Assembly (NCBI RefSeq): GCF_001425485.1
Contig: NZ_LMQW01000034.1
Location: 186,001 to 250,000, forward strand
From: Aureimonas sp. Leaf427
GTDB taxonomy: Bacteria > Pseudomonadota > Alphaproteobacteria > Rhizobiales > Rhizobiaceae
Direction: 5' to 3'
DNA: 64,000 bases
In this document: in pieces, positions 1-9,837 of the stretch
Position numbering within the stretch: position 1 is the first letter of the stretch
Layout: every line of letters starts with the position of its first letter
Program-made: the position numbers and the translations under genes
Notes under the pieces: generated by a model
What the model was told of the DNA's origin: nothing
Database searches by the model: none
Seen by the model: the letters and a program-made list of their open reading frames with translations, nothing else

Positions 1-615
1 TCCACGGCCGCCGATCCGGCGCTGCTCGGCGCGGTCGGAACGGCGGATCTCGCGATCGTCGTCGATCCGATCGACGGAACCGCGAACTTCGCGGCGGGCG
101 CGCCGCTCTTCGCCGTCATGGCCGCGGTCGTTTCCAAGGGCGAGACGATCGCCGGCATCATCTACGATCCGCTGGGCGACGATTTCCTGATCGCGGAGCG
201 CGGCGCGGGCACCCGGCTGCGCCGGGTCGACGGGATCGAGATGCCGATGGAGGTGGCGCTGCCGGTGCCGGTCTCCGAAATGGTCGGCTTTGCGTCCACT
301 TCGTCCTTCGAGCCGGCGGAGCGGCGGGCGCTGCTCGGCAATCTTTCCGGCGTTCGCATCGTCGGCAATTTCCGCTGCGCAGGGCACGAGTACCGGCTGG
401 CGGGCACCGGGCAGGTGCACTTCAACCTCTATCTAAAGCTGATGCCCTGGGATCATCTGGCGGGCGCGCTGATCCTCGAAGAGGCCGGCGGCTATGTCGC
501 CAAGTTCGACGGCTCGCCCTACCGCGCATCGGACACGCAAGGGGGACTTCTCTGCGCGATCGATGCCGAGAGCTGGAAGGCGCTGCACGCGACGCTCTTC
601 CCCGGCCGAATGTAG
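1..615 (+). CDS. inositol monophosphatase family protein (5' end outside the window)
   Basis: The frame is open from base 1, so the start lies upstream and about 204 residues are visible. The IMPase metal-binding motif DPIDGTANF is at visible residues 22-30, and the second metal site, MPWDHLAGA, is near residue 148. The family hydrolyses phosphate monoesters (inositol phosphates, PAP or FBP) with Mg2+. The C-terminal ILEEAGG segment is also typical. Substrate cannot be told from these motifs. The gene ends 15 bases before the convergently oriented MFS exporter. Confidence 0.85.
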   Translation, partial: STAADPALLGAVGTADLAIVVDPIDGTANFAAGAPLFAVMAAVVSKGETIAGIIYDPLGDDFLIAERGAGTRLRRVDGIEMPMEVALPVPVSEMVGFASTSSFEPAERRALLGNLSGVRIVGNFRCAGHEYRLAGTGQVHFNLYLKLMPWDHLAGALILEEAGGYVAKFDGSPYRASDTQGGLLCAIDAESWKALHATLFPGRM

Positions 616-630
616 GGTCTTTCCGCAGGC

Positions 631-1911
631 CTATTCGGCCGGCGTCTGAGCCTCCGCCTCGGCAAGCTGGTCGTGGCGCTCGTGCAGCCGCTGGAAGAGG
701 CGGCCCTTCTCGGCGATGAACACCGCGCCGAGCGAGGCGAGGGAGAGAACGACGAAGCCGAGATAGAGCGGGCGCAGCGTGCCGTCGTAGAAGGAGCCGA
801 TGGCGGCTCCCATCAGACCGCCGCCGAGCGTCTGCATGAAGCCGAGAACCGACGACGCCGTGCCCGCAACATGGCCGAGCGGATCGAGCGCCAGGGCGTT
901 GAAGTTCGTGCCGATGAAGCCGAACATGCAGAAGGTCAGAAGCATCAGTCCCAGGAACAGCGGGAAGGGCATGATCCCGCCGAGCGCGGTGGAGATGCCG
1001 AGCTGCAGGGCGCTGAGGCCCGCGAAAATGCAGAGCGCGCCATGCGAGAGGCGGCGCATGCCGATGCGCTCCACCAGCCGCGAGTTCGTGAAGGAGGCCG
1101 CGGCCATGAAGATCGCGACGGCCGAGAAATAGAGGGTGAAGGTCGGCCCGAGGTCGTAGATGCCGGTGTAGATCTGCTCGGCCTGATTGATGAAGCCGAA
1201 AAGCACGCCGAAGATCAGCGCGGTCGCGACCGTGTAGCCGAAGGCGCGCCGGTTCGACAGGACGATGCGGAAGGCTTCCGCCGTCCGCCGGATCGTCAGG
1301 GGGCGCCGGTCTTCCTCGTGCAGCGTCTCGGGCAGGCGCAGATAGGCCCAGATCAGAACCGCCGTTCCGAACAGGCCGATGACGAGGAAGATCTCCTGCC
1401 AGTCGCCGAAGTTCATGATGATCTGGCCGACATTGGGCGCGACGACCGGCACGGCCATGAAGACCATCATGACCAGCGACATGACGCTCGCCATACGCGG
1501 CCCGCCGAAACAGTCGCGCACGATGGAAACCGCGATGACGCGCGTCGCGGCGGCACCTACCCCCTGGAGCGCGCGCAAGGCGAGGAGCACGCCGAAGGTC
1601 GGCGAGACGATGGCGGCGAAGGACGCGGCGATGTAGATGCCGATGCCGACGAAGAGCACGGGCCGGCGCCCGAAATGGTCGGACAGCGTGCCGTAGACGA
1701 TCTGCGCCCCGCCGAAGCCGACGACATAGGCGGTGATGACGAGCTGACGCTGATTCTCGGTGGCGACGCCGAGCTGCGCGCCGATCTCCTGAAGCGAGGG
1801 GATGAAGATGTCGATGGAGGCGGCGTTCAGAGCCATCAAGCATGCGATCATCACGACGAGTTCCCAATAGGGGAGGCTCGCCGCGGCGCTGGGGCGGGAT
1901 GCGTTCGACAT
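631..1911 (-). CDS. MFS multidrug efflux transporter, Bcr/CflA type
   Basis: A 426-residue inner-membrane protein with about twelve hydrophobic segments. The first helix carries the SIDIFIPSL signature of drug:H+ antiporters of the DHA1 Bcr/CflA group, and the loop between helices 2 and 3 has motif A (GTLSDHFGRRP, near residue 75). Length fits the family (about 400). The ATG at 1911 is chosen because a cluster of polar residues precedes the first helix. The gene is convergent with the IMPase gene and is followed upstream by a gap of 190 bases. Exported substrate is unknown. Confidence 0.85.
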   Translation of the reverse strand: MSNASRPSAAASLPYWELVVMIACLMALNAASIDIFIPSLQEIGAQLGVATENQRQLVITAYVVGFGGAQIVYGTLSDHFGRRPVLFVGIGIYIAASFAAIVSPTFGVLLALRALQGVGAAATRVIAVSIVRDCFGGPRMASVMSLVMMVFMAVPVVAPNVGQIIMNFGDWQEIFLVIGLFGTAVLIWAYLRLPETLHEEDRRPLTIRRTAEAFRIVLSNRRAFGYTVATALIFGVLFGFINQAEQIYTGIYDLGPTFTLYFSAVAIFMAAASFTNSRLVERIGMRRLSHGALCIFAGLSALQLGISTALGGIMPFPLFLGLMLLTFCMFGFIGTNFNALALDPLGHVAGTASSVLGFMQTLGGGLMGAAIGSFYDGTLRPLYLGFVVLSLASLGAVFIAEKGRLFQRLHERHDQLAEAEAQTPAE

Positions 1912-2035
1912 GTTCGTCCTTTCCGGAGACGGCCCGGAATGTACCGCCGGCGTGACAATGGCAAGGCGGTCTTAGAAACTTGATCGAACACTTGGGTTCG
2001 ATGGGCTGCCGAGCGAGAGATGGATCGCTTGCGCC

Positions 2036-2074
2036 AAAAGGCGAGGGCCCACCCGTCGCCGGATGAGCCCTCGA
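2036..2074 (-). terminator. intrinsic terminator after grxD
   Basis: Read on the minus strand, a stem of GAGGGC then CATCCG pairs with CGGGTG then GCCCTC around a GCGA loop, with one mismatch between the two halves. It is followed by CTTTT. It lies 30 bases past the grxD stop, so it likely ends the purine/Fe-S transcript. Confidence 0.7.
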
Positions 2075-2103
2075 TATCGTCATTCTGCTTCGCTTTCGGG
2101 CGA

Positions 2104-2460
2104 TCAGCCGTTGGCGACGGCCTGGGCGGAGGTCGAAATGCCCTTCTCCTCGAAGAAGTCCTTCAGCTCGCCCGCCTGGAACATTTCCCGCAGGATGTCG
2201 CAGCCGCCGACGAACTCGCCCTTCACGTAGATCTGCGGAATGGTCGGCCAGCCGCCATATTCCTTGATGCCCTGGCGCAGCTCGTCCGAGGTCAGGACGT
2301 TCACGCCCTTATACTCGACGCCCATATAGTCGAGGATCTGCACGACCTGTCCTGAAAAGCCGCACTGCGGGAAGCCGGGCGTGCCCTTCATGAAGACGAC
2401 GATGTCGTTCGCCTTCACCTCGTTGTCGATCCAGTCGTTGATGCCGGTCATGTCATTCAT
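2104..2460 (-). CDS. grxD: monothiol glutaredoxin, Grx4/GrxD family
   Basis: This 118-residue protein has the CGFS active site (PQCGFS, Cys33) of monothiol glutaredoxins, plus the family's [10 protein letters not shown] and GGCDI segments that bind glutathione. The family holds a bridging [2Fe-2S] cluster and passes it on to acceptors, usually as a heterodimer with BolA. A bolA gene lies 350 bases upstream on the same strand, which supports that partnership. The length is normal for the single-domain form. A hairpin terminator follows directly. Confidence 0.95.
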   Translation of the reverse strand: MNDMTGINDWIDNEVKANDIVVFMKGTPGFPQCGFSGQVVQILDYMGVEYKGVNVLTSDELRQGIKEYGGWPTIPQIYVKGEFVGGCDILREMFQAGELKDFFEEKGISTSAQAVANG

Positions 2461-2495
2461 CCTTATGGGCGGTTCGATGCCGGGAGCATCGATCT

Positions 2496-2723
2496 CTACG
2501 CCTTCTCCAAAATCTCGATCCGCTCGTGCTGGTGTATCAGTTCTCCGCGCGTCTCCGCGAGGATGTAGGCAAGTCCGGATATGGCGTTCTCGACAGAGTT
2601 GAGACGCTCGCCCAGGCCATCCAGTTTCGCATCGAAGCTCGACAGCTTCGCGTCAAACCCGGAAAGTTGGCTTCTCATCAGGCGAAGCTGTTCCAGAATG
2701 ATGTTGCCGACCTCATCCTTCAT
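2496..2723 (-). CDS. small coiled-coil protein (hypothetical)
   Basis: A 75-residue protein without a recognised domain, lying between bolA and grxD on the same strand. It is almost entirely heptad-like: leucine, phenylalanine and isoleucine recur every three or four residues ([21 protein letters not shown]), including an exact FDAKL repeat. No signal peptide or membrane segment is visible. It resembles the 88-residue protein at 7049-7315 in layout (N-terminal L-x-x-L-R-x-M segment, C-terminal RIE ending). Function unknown; a trimeric or dimeric coiled coil is inferred. Confidence 0.55.
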   Translation of the reverse strand: MKDEVGNIILEQLRLMRSQLSGFDAKLSSFDAKLDGLGERLNSVENAISGLAYILAETRGELIHQHERIEILEKA

Positions 2724-2814
2724 CGCCTTGTCTCGCCGACCCCCAGCTCATCTTTCGGTATCAGAGGCTGTTCTGCTCACTCGACCTTTGTAAACCTGCG
2801 ATCACTGTTCGCGC

Positions 2815-3048
2815 CTATTTCGGCGCGCTCGTCTGAAGCGCGAGCGCGTGGAGAATGCCGCCCATATTGCCCTGGAGCGCCTGATAGACCATCTGATGCT
2901 GCTGCACGCGGGACTTGCCGCGGAAGCTTTCGGCGACGACCTCGGCGGCGTAGTGGTCGCCGTCTCCCGCGAGATCGCGGATCGTCACTTCGGCATCCGG
3001 AATGCCGTCCTTGATCATCTTTTCGATGTCATGGGCGTTCATCGCCAT
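2815..3048 (-). CDS. bolA: BolA family protein
   Basis: This 77-residue BolA-like protein (MAMNAHDIEKMI start) has the class II-like fold pattern: an early helix, the DGDHYAAEVV strand region, FRGKSRVQQHQMVY with the conserved His, and a terminal helix LHALAL. The start at 3048 is chosen over a longer frame because a GAGGAG ribosome site sits 11 bases upstream. BolA proteins pair with CGFS glutaredoxins in [2Fe-2S] handling; grxD is two genes downstream. It follows purL, with 130 bases between them. Confidence 0.92.
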   Translation of the reverse strand: MAMNAHDIEKMIKDGIPDAEVTIRDLAGDGDHYAAEVVAESFRGKSRVQQHQMVYQALQGNMGGILHALALQTSAPK

Positions 3049-3180
3049 CCCGCGTCGTCTCCTCGAATGTCGTTGTGCAAACCATTCGTCGCCTTCGGGT
3101 AGGAAGGCGGAACGGTCCATTGCCTCCGAAGATAGGCGCTTCCCCGCCGCCGATCAATCGAGCGGCGGGTACGAACGGTT

Positions 3181-5394
3181 CTATTCCGCCGCTTCGGCGA
3201 GCACGCCGGACATGTAGTTCGGGAACCAGCTTTCGTGCGCGACCGTCAGATCCGAAACGGCAAGCGAAGCGCCGCCGAGCGAGAGACGGTCGCCGCCGGC
3301 GGTGCCTAGGCGACGAAGGGGGACGCCGGCCGCCTTCGCTTCGGCCTCGACCCTGTCGGCTTCTCCGGCCGGAAGCGAGACGACGTAGCGGGCCTGATCC
3401 TCGCCGAAGAGGACGGCATGGCTCGGACCGTCGCCGGCCTCGATCGTCGCGCCGAGACCGGAGGCCATGCACATTTCGGCGAGCGTCACGGCAAGACCGC
3501 CATCGGAAATGTCGTGGCAGGCCTTCACCGTGCCGGCGCGGATGAGGCTGCGCACGAAGTCGCCGTTGCGCTTTTCCTCTGCGAGATCGACCGCCGGGGG
3601 GGCGCCGTCCTCGCGGCCCTCGACTTCGCGCAGATAGATCGTCGCGCCGAGATGCGTGCCGTCGCGGCCGACGAGGAGGAGGACGTCGCCGGACTTCATG
3701 CCGCCGATCGTCGCCGTGCGCGTGCGATCGTCGATGAGGCCGACGCCGCCGATGGTCGGAGTCGGCAGGATGCCGCGCCCGTGGGTCTCGTTGTAGAGCG
3801 AGACGTTGCCGGAGACGATCGGGAAGGCGAGGGCGGAGCAGGCCGCGCCGATGCCGCCGATCGCCCGGACGAGCTGGCCCATGATCTCGGGCTTTTCGGG
3901 ATTGCCGAAGTTGAGATTGTCGGTCGCGGCGATCGGTTCGGCGCCGACGGCGGTGAGGTTTCGCCAGCATTCGGCGACGGCCTGCGCGCCGCCAAGATAG
4001 GGATCGGCCTCGCAATAGCGGGGCGTCACGTCCGAGGTGAAGGCGAGCGCCTTCGTCGGATGGCCGTCGACGCGCACGACGCCGGCATCGCCGCCGGGGC
4101 GCTGGAGCGTGTTGCCCTGGATCAGCGTGTCGTATTGCTCGAAGACCCAGCGGCGCGAGGCGATGTCGGGCGAACCCATGAGCTTCAGGAGCGTCGCGGC
4201 GATGTCCTTCGGCTCGGCAAGGGTCGCCGCGTCGATCGGAGCGCCGACCTTCGGCTCGATCCAGGGGCGGTCGTATTCCGGCGCCTCGTCGCCGAGTTCC
4301 TTGATCGGCAGGTTCGCGACCTCTACGCCCTCGCGCAGGATGCGGAAGCGCAGGTCGTCCGTCGTCTTGCCGACGACGGCGAAATCGAGGCCCCATTTGA
4401 CGAAGATCGCCTCGGCGACCTCCCGGCGGGACGGCTCCAGAACCATGAGCATGCGCTCCTGGCTCTCCGAAAGCATCATCTCGTAGGCGCTCATGCCGGC
4501 TTCGCGCACGGGCACCTTGTCGAGGTCGAGCTCGATGCCGAGATCGCCCTTGGCGCCCATCTCGACGGCCGAGCAAGTGAGGCCTGCCGCGCCCATGTCC
4601 TGGATGGCGATGACGGCGCCGGTCTTCATCAGTTCGAGGCAGGCTTCGAGCAGGCACTTCTCGGTGAAGGGGTCGCCGACCTGCACGGTCGGACGCTTTT
4701 CCTCGATCGTGTCGTCGAACTCCGCCGAGGCCATGGTCGCGCCGCCGACGCCGTCGCGGCCGGTCTTGGCGCCGAGATAGACGACGGGCAGGCCGACGCC
4801 CTTGGCCTCCGAGAGGAAGATCGCATCGCTCTTGGCAAGTCCGGCGGCGAAGGCGTTGACGAGGCAATTGCCATTGTAGCGCGAGTGGAAGTTGACCTCG
4901 CCGCCGACGGTCGGCACGCCGAAGCTGTTGCCGTATCCGCCGACGCCCGCGACGACACCGGACACGAGATGGCGCGTCTTCGGGTGGTCGGGTTCGCCGA
5001 AGCGCAGCGCGTTCATCGCCGCGATCGGGCGGGCGCCCATGGTAAAGACGTCGCGCAGGATGCCGCCGACGCCGGTCGCCGCGCCCTGGTAGGGCTCGAT
5101 GAAGGAGGGATGGTTGTGGCTCTCCATCTTGAAGACCACACAGTCGCCGTCGCCGATATCGACCACGCCGGCATTCTCGCCGGGGCCCTGGAGGACGCGA
5201 ACGCCGGTGGTCGGCAGCGTCTTCAGCCATTTCTTGGAGGACTTGTAGGAGCAGTGCTCGTTCCACATGGCGGAGACGATGCCAAGTTCGGTGATCGTCG
5301 GCTCGCGCCCGATCAGGTCGAGAAAGCGCTGGTACTCGTCGGGCTTCAGCCCATGGGCGGCGACGAGGTCGGGCGTGATCGCGACGTCGGTCAT
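3181..5394 (-). CDS. purL: phosphoribosylformylglycinamidine synthase subunit PurL
   Basis: A 737-residue small-type PurL, the ATP-dependent FGAM synthetase subunit of purine biosynthesis; it needs PurQ (glutaminase) and PurS, both encoded just upstream. Visible signatures are MWNEHCSYK at residues 43-51, the [11 protein letters not shown] block, and [10 protein letters not shown]. The start at 5394 is preferred over the longer open frame because the homologous N terminus begins MTDVAITP and a GGAGAG site lies in front. The two halves of the protein carry duplicated PurM-like folds. It is separated from purQ by two lipoprotein genes, which is unusual. Confidence 0.96.
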   Translation of the reverse strand: MTDVAITPDLVAAHGLKPDEYQRFLDLIGREPTITELGIVSAMWNEHCSYKSSKKWLKTLPTTGVRVLQGPGENAGVVDIGDGDCVVFKMESHNHPSFIEPYQGAATGVGGILRDVFTMGARPIAAMNALRFGEPDHPKTRHLVSGVVAGVGGYGNSFGVPTVGGEVNFHSRYNGNCLVNAFAAGLAKSDAIFLSEAKGVGLPVVYLGAKTGRDGVGGATMASAEFDDTIEEKRPTVQVGDPFTEKCLLEACLELMKTGAVIAIQDMGAAGLTCSAVEMGAKGDLGIELDLDKVPVREAGMSAYEMMLSESQERMLMVLEPSRREVAEAIFVKWGLDFAVVGKTTDDLRFRILREGVEVANLPIKELGDEAPEYDRPWIEPKVGAPIDAATLAEPKDIAATLLKLMGSPDIASRRWVFEQYDTLIQGNTLQRPGGDAGVVRVDGHPTKALAFTSDVTPRYCEADPYLGGAQAVAECWRNLTAVGAEPIAATDNLNFGNPEKPEIMGQLVRAIGGIGAACSALAFPIVSGNVSLYNETHGRGILPTPTIGGVGLIDDRTRTATIGGMKSGDVLLLVGRDGTHLGATIYLREVEGREDGAPPAVDLAEEKRNGDFVRSLIRAGTVKACHDISDGGLAVTLAEMCMASGLGATIEAGDGPSHAVLFGEDQARYVVSLPAGEADRVEAEAKAAGVPLRRLGTAGGDRLSLGGASLAVSDLTVAHESWFPNYMSGVLAEAAE

Positions 5395-5470
5395 CTCTGG
5401 CTCTCCAAGCGTCTTGTCGGTTCCCGGACGCGCTGATCGAGAGTCAGCTCGTCGGGGCATCGTATCGAAA

Positions 5471-5920
5471 TCAGGCCGCGGTCCAATCGGTGCGGCTGCG
5501 GCAGATGGCGGTGTCGGCGTCCCGGCGCAGAATTGCCGCGTCGTCTGCGACCTGGCTGATGCCGGGCTCGAAGACGCGGCGCTGGAAGACGAGAAGCGCA
5601 TAGGCCTTGCCCGATCTCAGGCACAGCGCATAGCCGTCGGACGGGTCCGCCGAGACGAAGGCGCGCGTGCGCTCCACGTCGCGGCGTCTGAAGACGACGC
5701 GGCCGGTGTCGCGGGCATAGGCGATCTCGACGGCGCTCGGCGACAGGGCGTTCAGCGCGAGCAGGGGCGCGGGCGCCTCATAGGCTGCGGGCACGGGCTC
5801 CACGCGCATGTCGAAGGTCCGGATGCCGCCGGTCGCATAGAGGCAGCCGGACAGGCTTGCGAGCGAGAGGAGCGCGCCGCCGAGGGCCAGCGTCCGCGCG
5901 CTGGACCGATGGTCAGGCAT
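5471..5920 (-). CDS. putative lipoprotein, unknown function
   Basis: A 149-residue protein starting MPDHRSS, followed by a hydrophobic stretch and the lipobox LSGC (Cys near residue 26), so a lipid-anchored envelope protein is predicted. The mature part has no motif I recognise; it contains two cysteines (LCLRSG and AICRS) that could pair. The start at 5920 overlaps the end of the upstream lipoprotein gene by eight bases, so the two are translationally coupled. The pair lies between purQ and purL. It has no visible link to purine synthesis. Confidence 0.7.
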   Translation of the reverse strand: MPDHRSSARTLALGGALLSLASLSGCLYATGGIRTFDMRVEPVPAAYEAPAPLLALNALSPSAVEIAYARDTGRVVFRRRDVERTRAFVSADPSDGYALCLRSGKAYALLVFQRRVFEPGISQVADDAAILRRDADTAICRSRTDWTAA

Positions 5921-6335
5921 CGCAGCCAGCGCTTCCCGCGCTCCAGCGGGCGATGTCGCTGCTGACGCGCCCGGCAAGGCCGGTGTTCATCACCGGGCCG
6001 TAGGTCGCGACCTCCCGCGATCCGTCCCGGCCTTCGACGACTAGAAGGGGCTTGGCTTCCGGGCGCCCTCGCGGCACCAGAAGGAAGCGCGGCTTGCCGG
6101 AAAAGGAAGAAAGCTCGGGCGCCAGACTATAGGCGCGGAAGGCCGGATCGCCCGACTTGAACCAGCAGCGGTTCGCCGCCAGCGTCAGCTTCTCCATCCG
6201 GCCGAGCGCCGAGGCGGCCTTGGCCGGGGCCGGGGGCTGCGTCATGCGCGGGCCCTTGGCCGTGTTCGAGCAGGCTGCGAGGCCGAAGGCGCCGGCAAGA
6301 ACCAGCACCGTCGCGAGACGCGCGGCGCGCATCAT
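5913..6335 (-). CDS. putative lipoprotein, unknown function
   Basis: A 140-residue protein with a short basic start (MMRAARLA), a hydrophobic segment and the lipobox LAAC at about residue 22. The mature part contains one internal Cys (NRCWFKSG) and one near the C terminus (AGCDA). The ATG overlaps the purQ stop by four bases (ATGA), so it is read in the purQ transcript. Together with the next gene it forms a coupled pair of lipoproteins. No domain recognised; co-transcription with purQ may be incidental. Confidence 0.72.
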   Translation of the reverse strand: MMRAARLATVLVLAGAFGLAACSNTAKGPRMTQPPAPAKAASALGRMEKLTLAANRCWFKSGDPAFRAYSLAPELSSFSGKPRFLLVPRGRPEAKPLLVVEGRDGSREVATYGPVMNTGLAGRVSSDIARWSAGSAGCDA

Positions 6336-7012
6336 GCCGCGAGCTTCGCGGAGAGGCCGAGCACGCTCTCGAAGATGCCGCGACCGTCCGTGCCGCCATG
6401 TTCGGGCTCGATCAGGTTTTCGGGATGGGGCATGAGGCCGAGCACGTTGCCCGCCTCGTTCACGATCCCGGCGATGTCGCGCACGGCGCCGTTGGGGTTG
6501 GTGCCCTCGGCATAGCGGAACACGACCTGGCCCTCGCCGTGCAGCCGATCCAGCACCGCCTCGTCGGCGAAGTAGTTGCCCTCGTGATGGGCGACGGGGC
6601 AGCGGATGACCTGGCCCTGCCTGTAGGCGGTGGTGAACTTCGTCGTCGCGTTGACGACTTCGAGCTTCACCTCGCGGCAGACGAACTTCAGCCCGGTGTT
6701 CATCATCAGCGCGCCCGGCAGGAGCCCGGCCTCGCAGAGGATCTGGAACCCGTTGCAGACGCCGAGCACGGACACGCCCTTCGCCGCCTTTTCCGCAACC
6801 GCGCGCATGACAGGCGAACGCGCCGCGATGGCGCCGCAGCGTAGATAGTCGCCGAAGGAGAAGCCGCCGGGAACGACGATGAGATCGACGTCCGGGATCT
6901 CGGTGTCGGTCTGCCAGACCGTCACCGGCGCGGTGCCGGAAATCGTCGTCAGAGCGGCGATCATGTCCCGGTCGCGGTTGAGGCCGGGGAGAAGGACGAC
7001 GGCGGTTTTCAT
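6332..7012 (-). CDS. purQ: phosphoribosylformylglycinamidine synthase glutaminase subunit PurQ
   Basis: A 226-residue class I glutamine amidotransferase that supplies ammonia to PurL. The nucleophile elbow is GVCNGFQ with Cys86. The oxyanion region [11 protein letters not shown] is at residues 48-58. The His-x-Glu pair of the triad is in the C-terminal PHPENL segment. Length matches the family. It follows a small coiled-coil gene and precedes the lipoprotein pair on the minus strand. Confidence 0.96.
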   Translation of the reverse strand: MKTAVVLLPGLNRDRDMIAALTTISGTAPVTVWQTDTEIPDVDLIVVPGGFSFGDYLRCGAIAARSPVMRAVAEKAAKGVSVLGVCNGFQILCEAGLLPGALMMNTGLKFVCREVKLEVVNATTKFTTAYRQGQVIRCPVAHHEGNYFADEAVLDRLHGEGQVVFRYAEGTNPNGAVRDIAGIVNEAGNVLGLMPHPENLIEPEHGGTDGRGIFESVLGLSAKLAA

Positions 7013-7048
7013 AAACGCATTGTTCCGTTGCGGTTCGAGCCGCTGTTC

Positions 7049-7315
7049 TTAAGCTGAAGTGCCGGAATCGTAGGGTCGATGCGGTTCGGCCAGTTCCCGC
7101 AACTCCAGTCGTCGCTCGATACGGTCGAGGCGATGGTCGATCCGGCCGAAGGCGCCGTAAATGTTATGGATGTCCGACTGGGAAGCGACCATGTGACCCC
7201 GCATGGCATTCATCTCGGACCTGACCTCGGAGAGGGCGCTGTCGATCTTATCGAAGCGCTCGTGCATCCGCCTCATCAATTCCACCAGCAGTTCGCTCGA
7301 TGCCTCTGCAGCCAT
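7049..7315 (-). CDS. small coiled-coil protein (hypothetical)
   Basis: An 88-residue protein between purS and purQ on the same strand. It is rich in charged heptads (MRRMHERFDKIDSAL, RIDHRLDRIERRL) and has a short polar C-terminal tail. No signal peptide, membrane span or known domain is visible. It is like the protein at 2496-2723, which sits in the same gene block. A structural coiled coil is inferred; the role is unknown. Confidence 0.55.
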   Translation of the reverse strand: MAAEASSELLVELMRRMHERFDKIDSALSEVRSEMNAMRGHMVASQSDIHNIYGAFGRIDHRLDRIERRLELRELAEPHRPYDSGTSA

Positions 7316-7333
7316 CGTCGCCTCCCAGATTGC

Positions 7334-7576
7334 TCAGCCGATCTCCACCTTGTAGTTCTCGATGACCGTATTCGCCAGGAGCTTGGCGCACATGTCCTCC
7401 AGCGTCGCCTTGGCGGCGGCGGAGTCGGCCGCATCGATCTCAACGTCGAAGACCTTGCCCTGGCGGACGGAGCCGACGCCCTCGAAGCCGAGGCTTCCGA
7501 GAGCGCCTTCGATGGCCTTGCCCTGGGGGTCGAGGACGCCGTTCTTCAGCGTTACGAGAATGCGCGCCTTGATCAC
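7334..7576 (-). CDS. purS: phosphoribosylformylglycinamidine synthase subunit PurS
   Basis: An 80-residue protein of the PurS family, the small dimeric bridge that holds PurL and PurQ together. The typical N terminus (KARILVTLKNGVLDPQGKA) with the following GLGFEGVGSVRQGK segment is visible, as is the C-terminal ANTVIENYKVEI. Length is normal. It lies 70 bases after purC and is followed by a coiled-coil gene and then purQ, all on the minus strand. Confidence 0.95.
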   Translation of the reverse strand: MIKARILVTLKNGVLDPQGKAIEGALGSLGFEGVGSVRQGKVFDVEIDAADSAAAKATLEDMCAKLLANTVIENYKVEIG

Positions 7577-7649
7577 TGAACCTGCCTGTCTCTGCTATAG
7601 ACGAGTTTGATACCCGATGCCGGTTGCGGCGCGTTTCCGCGCCGCCGTC

Positions 7650-8414
7650 TTACTTGACCAGCACCGGCCCCGTGGGGCGGGGCGGCTCGTTTTCATTCAT
7701 GATCCCGAGACGGCGGGCGACCTCCTGATAGGCCTCGACGAGGCCGCCCATGTCGCGGCGGAAGCGGTCCTTGTCCATCTTCTCCTGGGTCTGGACGTCC
7801 CAGAGACGGCAGCTATCCGGCGAGATCTCGTCGGCGACGATGATGCGCATCATGTCGCCTTCGTAGAGGCGGCCCGTCTCGATCTTGAAGTCCACGAGCT
7901 GAATGCCGACGCCGAGGAAGAGGCCGGAGAGGAAGTCGTTGACACGGATGGCGAGCGCCATGATGTCGTCGATCTCCTGCGGGCTCGCCCAGCCGAAGGC
8001 CGTGATGTGCTCTTCGGAGACCATCGGGTCGTCCAGCGCGTCGGCCTTGTAGTAGAACTCGATGATCGAGCGGGGCAGCACGGTGCCTTCCTCGATGCCG
8101 AGGCGCTTGGCCAGCGAGCCGGCCGCGATGTTGCGCACCACGATCTCGAGCGGGATGATCTCGACTTCCTTGATCAGCTGCTCGCGCATGTTGAGCCGGC
8201 GGATGAAGTGAGTCGGGATGCCCATCTTGTTCAGATGGGAGAAGAGGTACTCGGAGATCCGGTTGTTGAGGACGCCCTTGCCGTCGACGACCTCGTGCTT
8301 CTTCTTGTTGAAGGCGGTGGCGTCGTCCTTGAAGAATTGCACCAGGGTGCCGGGCTCGGGACCCTCGTAGAGGATCTTTCCCTTGCCTTCGTAGATCCGG
8401 CGACGACGTGTCAT
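7650..8414 (-). CDS. purC: SAICAR synthetase PurC
   Basis: A 254-residue phosphoribosylaminoimidazole-succinocarboxamide synthase; it joins aspartate to CAIR using ATP. It begins [13 protein letters not shown], and this start (8414) is preferred because the glycine-rich [11 protein letters not shown] strand is the conserved N terminus. Other signatures are the [11 protein letters not shown] segment and LVDFKIETG with the substrate-binding Lys. It is the first purine gene of the minus-strand block and diverges from the zeta-subunit gene across 287 bases. Confidence 0.96.
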   Translation of the reverse strand: MTRRRRIYEGKGKILYEGPEPGTLVQFFKDDATAFNKKKHEVVDGKGVLNNRISEYLFSHLNKMGIPTHFIRRLNMREQLIKEVEIIPLEIVVRNIAAGSLAKRLGIEEGTVLPRSIIEFYYKADALDDPMVSEEHITAFGWASPQEIDDIMALAIRVNDFLSGLFLGVGIQLVDFKIETGRLYEGDMMRIIVADEISPDSCRLWDVQTQEKMDKDRFRRDMGGLVEAYQEVARRLGIMNENEPPRPTGPVLVK

Positions 8415-8701
8415 ATACGGTACTCGATCGTGAAAGAGGGAACGCGCTCTCATCGACGCGCTGAGGAGGGCCGATGCGCGAAGGTGGTCGGTTCGTGCCC
8501 GTCCCATAGACCAAACGGCCGGTTTTGCCAATGCTGGCCCCTGTCAAGGCCACCTTCTCCCCGGACAGTTGGTCATTGCCGGGCGCGGTGCAAGCGGGGA
8601 CGCGGAGCCTTTGCCCTTCAAAATGCCTCGCGAAGCGCTTATTCCAACGCGGAAGGGTTCGGCGCGAGGCCGGACCGACAGATGAGAAAGGGTTCAAGCC
8701 C

Positions 8702-9019
8702 ATGACCATGCAGGACCGCGAGAACGATTTCGAGTCGCGCTTCGCTCATGACGAGGCTCTGCGCTTCCGGGTCGAGGCTCGCCGCAACAAGCTTCTCGGC
8801 CTCTGGGCCGCCGGCGAACTCGGCAAGGCCGGCGAGGATGCGACCGCCTATGCGCAGGAGGTCGTGAAGGCCGACTTCATCACGGCGGGCGAGGAAGACG
8901 TCTTCGCCAAGATCCGTACCGATTTCGATGCGGCCGGCGTCGAGAAGTCCGACCACCAGATCCGCCGCACCATGGCCGAGCTGATGATCGAGGCCGAGCG
9001 CCAGGTCATGGCCGACTGA
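8702..9019 (+). CDS. F1-ATPase inhibitory subunit zeta (DUF1476 family)
   Basis: A 105-residue protein with the DUF1476 signature: FESRFAHDEALRFRVEARRNKLLGLWAA at the N terminus, then an acidic four-helix body ending LMIEAERQV. In Paracoccus denitrificans this family is the zeta subunit, which enters the F1-ATPase through its N terminus and blocks ATP hydrolysis. The family is confined to alphaproteobacteria, which supports the taxonomic call. The start at 8702 gives MTMQDREN; 8708 is an alternative two codons on. It stands alone between purC and an aldolase gene. Confidence 0.88.
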   Translation: MTMQDRENDFESRFAHDEALRFRVEARRNKLLGLWAAGELGKAGEDATAYAQEVVKADFITAGEEDVFAKIRTDFDAAGVEKSDHQIRRTMAELMIEAERQVMAD

Positions 9020-9056
9020 GGCCATCGATCGGGACGATCCACGGGGAGGGAACGGC

Positions 9057-9827
9057 ATGGCGCTTTCGAGCCTTCGAGACCTGTTGGCGGAGGACGGCTT
9101 CGTCCTCTCCGCATGGTCGGCGCTGCGCGATCCGATCGTGCACGAGGCGCTGATCCGCTCCCCGTTCGATGCGATCACCTTCGACGTGCAGCACGGGCTG
9201 CACGATCTGGCGAGCCTGGAGGCCGGCATCGGCCGCGCCGCGCTGCTCGGCAAGCCCGCCATCGTTCGACTGGCGCTGGAAGACCGCGCCCATGCCGCGC
9301 GCTGCCTCGACCTCGGCGCCTCCGCCGTCGTCATGCCGATGATCGGTTCGGCCGACGAGGCGCGGGCCTTCGCCGAAGCCGTGAAATATGCGCCTCTCGG
9401 AGCGCGGTCCTACGGGCCGACGCGGGCCGCGGAGCTGCACGGCTTCTCCGGCGGCGCCGACTACATGCGCGTCGCCAATCGCGAGACGCTTGCGCTCGCG
9501 ATGATCGAGACCGGCTCCGCGCTGGAGGCGGTCGAGGCGATCCTCGATGTGGAGGCGATCGACGGCGTCTTCGTCGGACCCTCCGATCTTTCCATCGCGC
9601 TGTCGGCGGACGGCACGCTCGATCCGCGCGGCGAGGCCGGAGAGCGCGCGATCACCCGTATCGCCGACGCCGCCCGAAAGGCGGGGAAGCTCGCCGCGAT
9701 CTACGCGATCACGGCCGAGGACGCCCGGCGCTACCGTGCGCTCGGCTACCGGCTCGTCTGCGTAGCGTCCGACATCGGTTTTCTCAAGACGGCCGCCGCG
9801 TCGCTGGTCGCTGCCGTTCGCGCCTGA
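9057..9827 (+). CDS. HpcH/HpaI-type class II aldolase
   Basis: A 256-residue TIM-barrel protein of the HpcH/HpaI family, which cleaves or forms 2-oxo-4-hydroxy acids with a divalent metal. Visible signatures are DAITFDVQHGLHD (base and metal region, near residue 40), VVMPMIGSADEA, YGPTRAAELHG, and GVFVGPSDLSIAL near residue 163. Length matches HpaI (about 255). Physiological substrate is not evident because no catabolic partner genes are adjacent. It follows the zeta-subunit gene by 37 bases. Confidence 0.88.
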   Translation: MALSSLRDLLAEDGFVLSAWSALRDPIVHEALIRSPFDAITFDVQHGLHDLASLEAGIGRAALLGKPAIVRLALEDRAHAARCLDLGASAVVMPMIGSADEARAFAEAVKYAPLGARSYGPTRAAELHGFSGGADYMRVANRETLALAMIETGSALEAVEAILDVEAIDGVFVGPSDLSIALSADGTLDPRGEAGERAITRIADAARKAGKLAAIYAITAEDARRYRALGYRLVCVASDIGFLKTAAASLVAAVRA

Positions 9828-9837
9828 GGCGTCGCGC

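Noticed and set aside
3029-5436. Long open frames on both strands over purL.
   Set aside because: PurL motifs are found in one frame only; the others are compositional shadows.
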